Assembly (NCBI RefSeq): GCF_024723825.1
Contig: NZ_JANQBQ010000001.1
Coordinates: forward strand, 3,658,001 to 3,722,000
Length of the DNA: 64,000 nt
Source of the DNA: Romboutsia lituseburensis
GTDB taxonomy: Bacteria > Bacillota > Clostridia > Peptostreptococcales > Peptostreptococcaceae
Direction: 5' to 3'
The notes below the pieces were generated by a model. It did not search any database. It worked only from the letters and a program-made list of their open reading frames with translations, and was not told where the DNA came from. Position 1 is the stretch's first letter. Each line of letters starts with the position of its first letter. Below are positions 63,538 to 64,000 of this stretch, in pieces. A program made the position numbers and the translations under genes.

Positions 63538-64000
63538 ATGGAAAAAGAAAGAAGACGTATAATAATAGATTTTGAGATTTTATCTAAAGCAGGTTTTTGG
63601 ATGTGCGCTATGAAAGATTATAAAACTCAAAAAGAACATATTATAATAAATAATAGAGAAGAATTATTAAGAGTATATAATAAAAATAAAGAGTCTGTAT
63701 GGATTGGGTACAATATAAGAGGATATGATCAATGGATACTAAAAGCTATAATTGCAGATTTAGATCCTTGTATAGTGTCACAAAAATTAATAGAACAAAA
63801 AATTTCAGGCTGGAAAATAGATAGAAGACTACATCAAATTCCGTTATATATATTTGAAATAAGTGATACATATAGAAGTTTAAAAGAATTAGAGTTATTT
63901 ATGGGAGAAGATATAAGGGAAAGTAGCGTATCCTTTGAGCTAGATAGATATCCGACAAATGATGAAATAAAAGAACTATCGTCTTATTGTATGCATGACG
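63538..64000 (+). CDS. DEDD-family 3'-5' exonuclease-like protein (3' partial)
   Basis: The frame runs off the right edge after 154 codons. It has exonuclease motifs in order: RRRIIIDFEIL (Exo I, D and E), WIGYNIRGYDQWILKA (Exo II), and SSYCMHD (Exo III, Y-x3-D), with SLKELELFMGEDI between. This pattern occurs in phage-type DNA polymerases with proofreading domains and in free-standing DEDDy nucleases. A polymerase domain could follow outside the window. AGAGGAAG precedes the ATG. Confidence 0.6.
   Translation, partial: MEKERRRIIIDFEILSKAGFWMCAMKDYKTQKEHIIINNREELLRVYNKNKESVWIGYNIRGYDQWILKAIIADLDPCIVSQKLIEQKISGWKIDRRLHQIPLYIFEISDTYRSLKELELFMGEDIRESSVSFELDRYPTNDEIKELSSYCMHD

Overview
The window is very AT-rich (coding DNA included), uses strong AGGAGG-type ribosome binding sites with frequent GTG and TTG starts, and carries anaerobe genes: a CooS carbon monoxide dehydrogenase, a CD1871A-family CXXC miniprotein, ferredoxin-type membrane proteins and Clostridium-type two-component/ABC modules. 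Together these point to a chromosomal segment of a low-GC Firmicute of the class Clostridia, most likely family Peptostreptococcaceae (Romboutsia, Paraclostridium or Clostridioides relatives). No rRNA, tRNA, CRISPR array or intact insertion sequence was recognised.

Layout. 0-5 kb: a pentapeptide-repeat protein cut by the left edge, a DUF434 protein, a ketopantoate reductase-like enzyme, a DeoR regulator and an unknown protein. 5-8.7 kb: response regulator, ABC ATPase, permease and histidine kinase, a peptide-antibiotic sensing/efflux module with three tandem 11-bp repeats in its internal promoter. 8.9-12.8 kb: a LysR regulator divergent from a stand-alone cooS, then a CarD-type regulator. 12.9-14.7 kb: a decayed MATE pump and a frameshifted remnant of a sortase-anchored surface protein. 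14.8-18.7 kb: molybdate/tungstate uptake (modABC) with a divergent HTH/periplasmic-binding-fold regulator. 18.9-26.5 kb: a split ThrE exporter, a Cu/Zn superoxide dismutase without signal peptide, a frameshifted secreted helical protein, class Ib ribonucleotide reductase (nrdEF, with candidate NrdR boxes), two DUF606 membrane proteins and a divergent Crp/Fnr regulator. 26.5-34.5 kb: a SNF2 helicase, a SAM-I riboswitch ahead of metNIQ and an M20 amidohydrolase, then bioY-DUF1284 under a BirA-like operator.

34.7-38.8 kb: a second secreted helical protein, a 49-residue membrane miniprotein, and a scar where a LysR gene and a nickel/peptide ABC importer have been joined by deletion. 39-43.6 kb: monofunctional transglycosylase, MarR-FUSC operon, SelO AMPylator, internally deleted patatin. 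43.7-52.9 kb: two MFS pumps with a TetR regulator, small unknown genes, a ClpP paralogue, and a MerR-MATE pair with a textbook 19-bp-spaced promoter. 53-57.6 kb: a second ABC/two-component module. 57.8-61.3 kb: a tail-anchored protein with three 104-residue repeats and a dCache chemoreceptor. 61.5-62.8 kb: a decayed thiol/iron-sulfur redox operon. 62.9-64 kb: hpf, then an exonuclease-like gene cut by the right edge.

Two themes stand out. First, gene decay is frequent: at least eight genes are broken by frameshift, nonsense change or deletion, while neighbours are intact. Second, regulation is readable from the DNA: riboswitch, BirA-type, MerR-type, MarR-type and OmpR-type sites sit where expected. 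The least explained items are a 45-bp hairpin element present twice (33.5 and 48.7 kb), the triple-repeat tail-anchored protein, and the paired secreted helical proteins.
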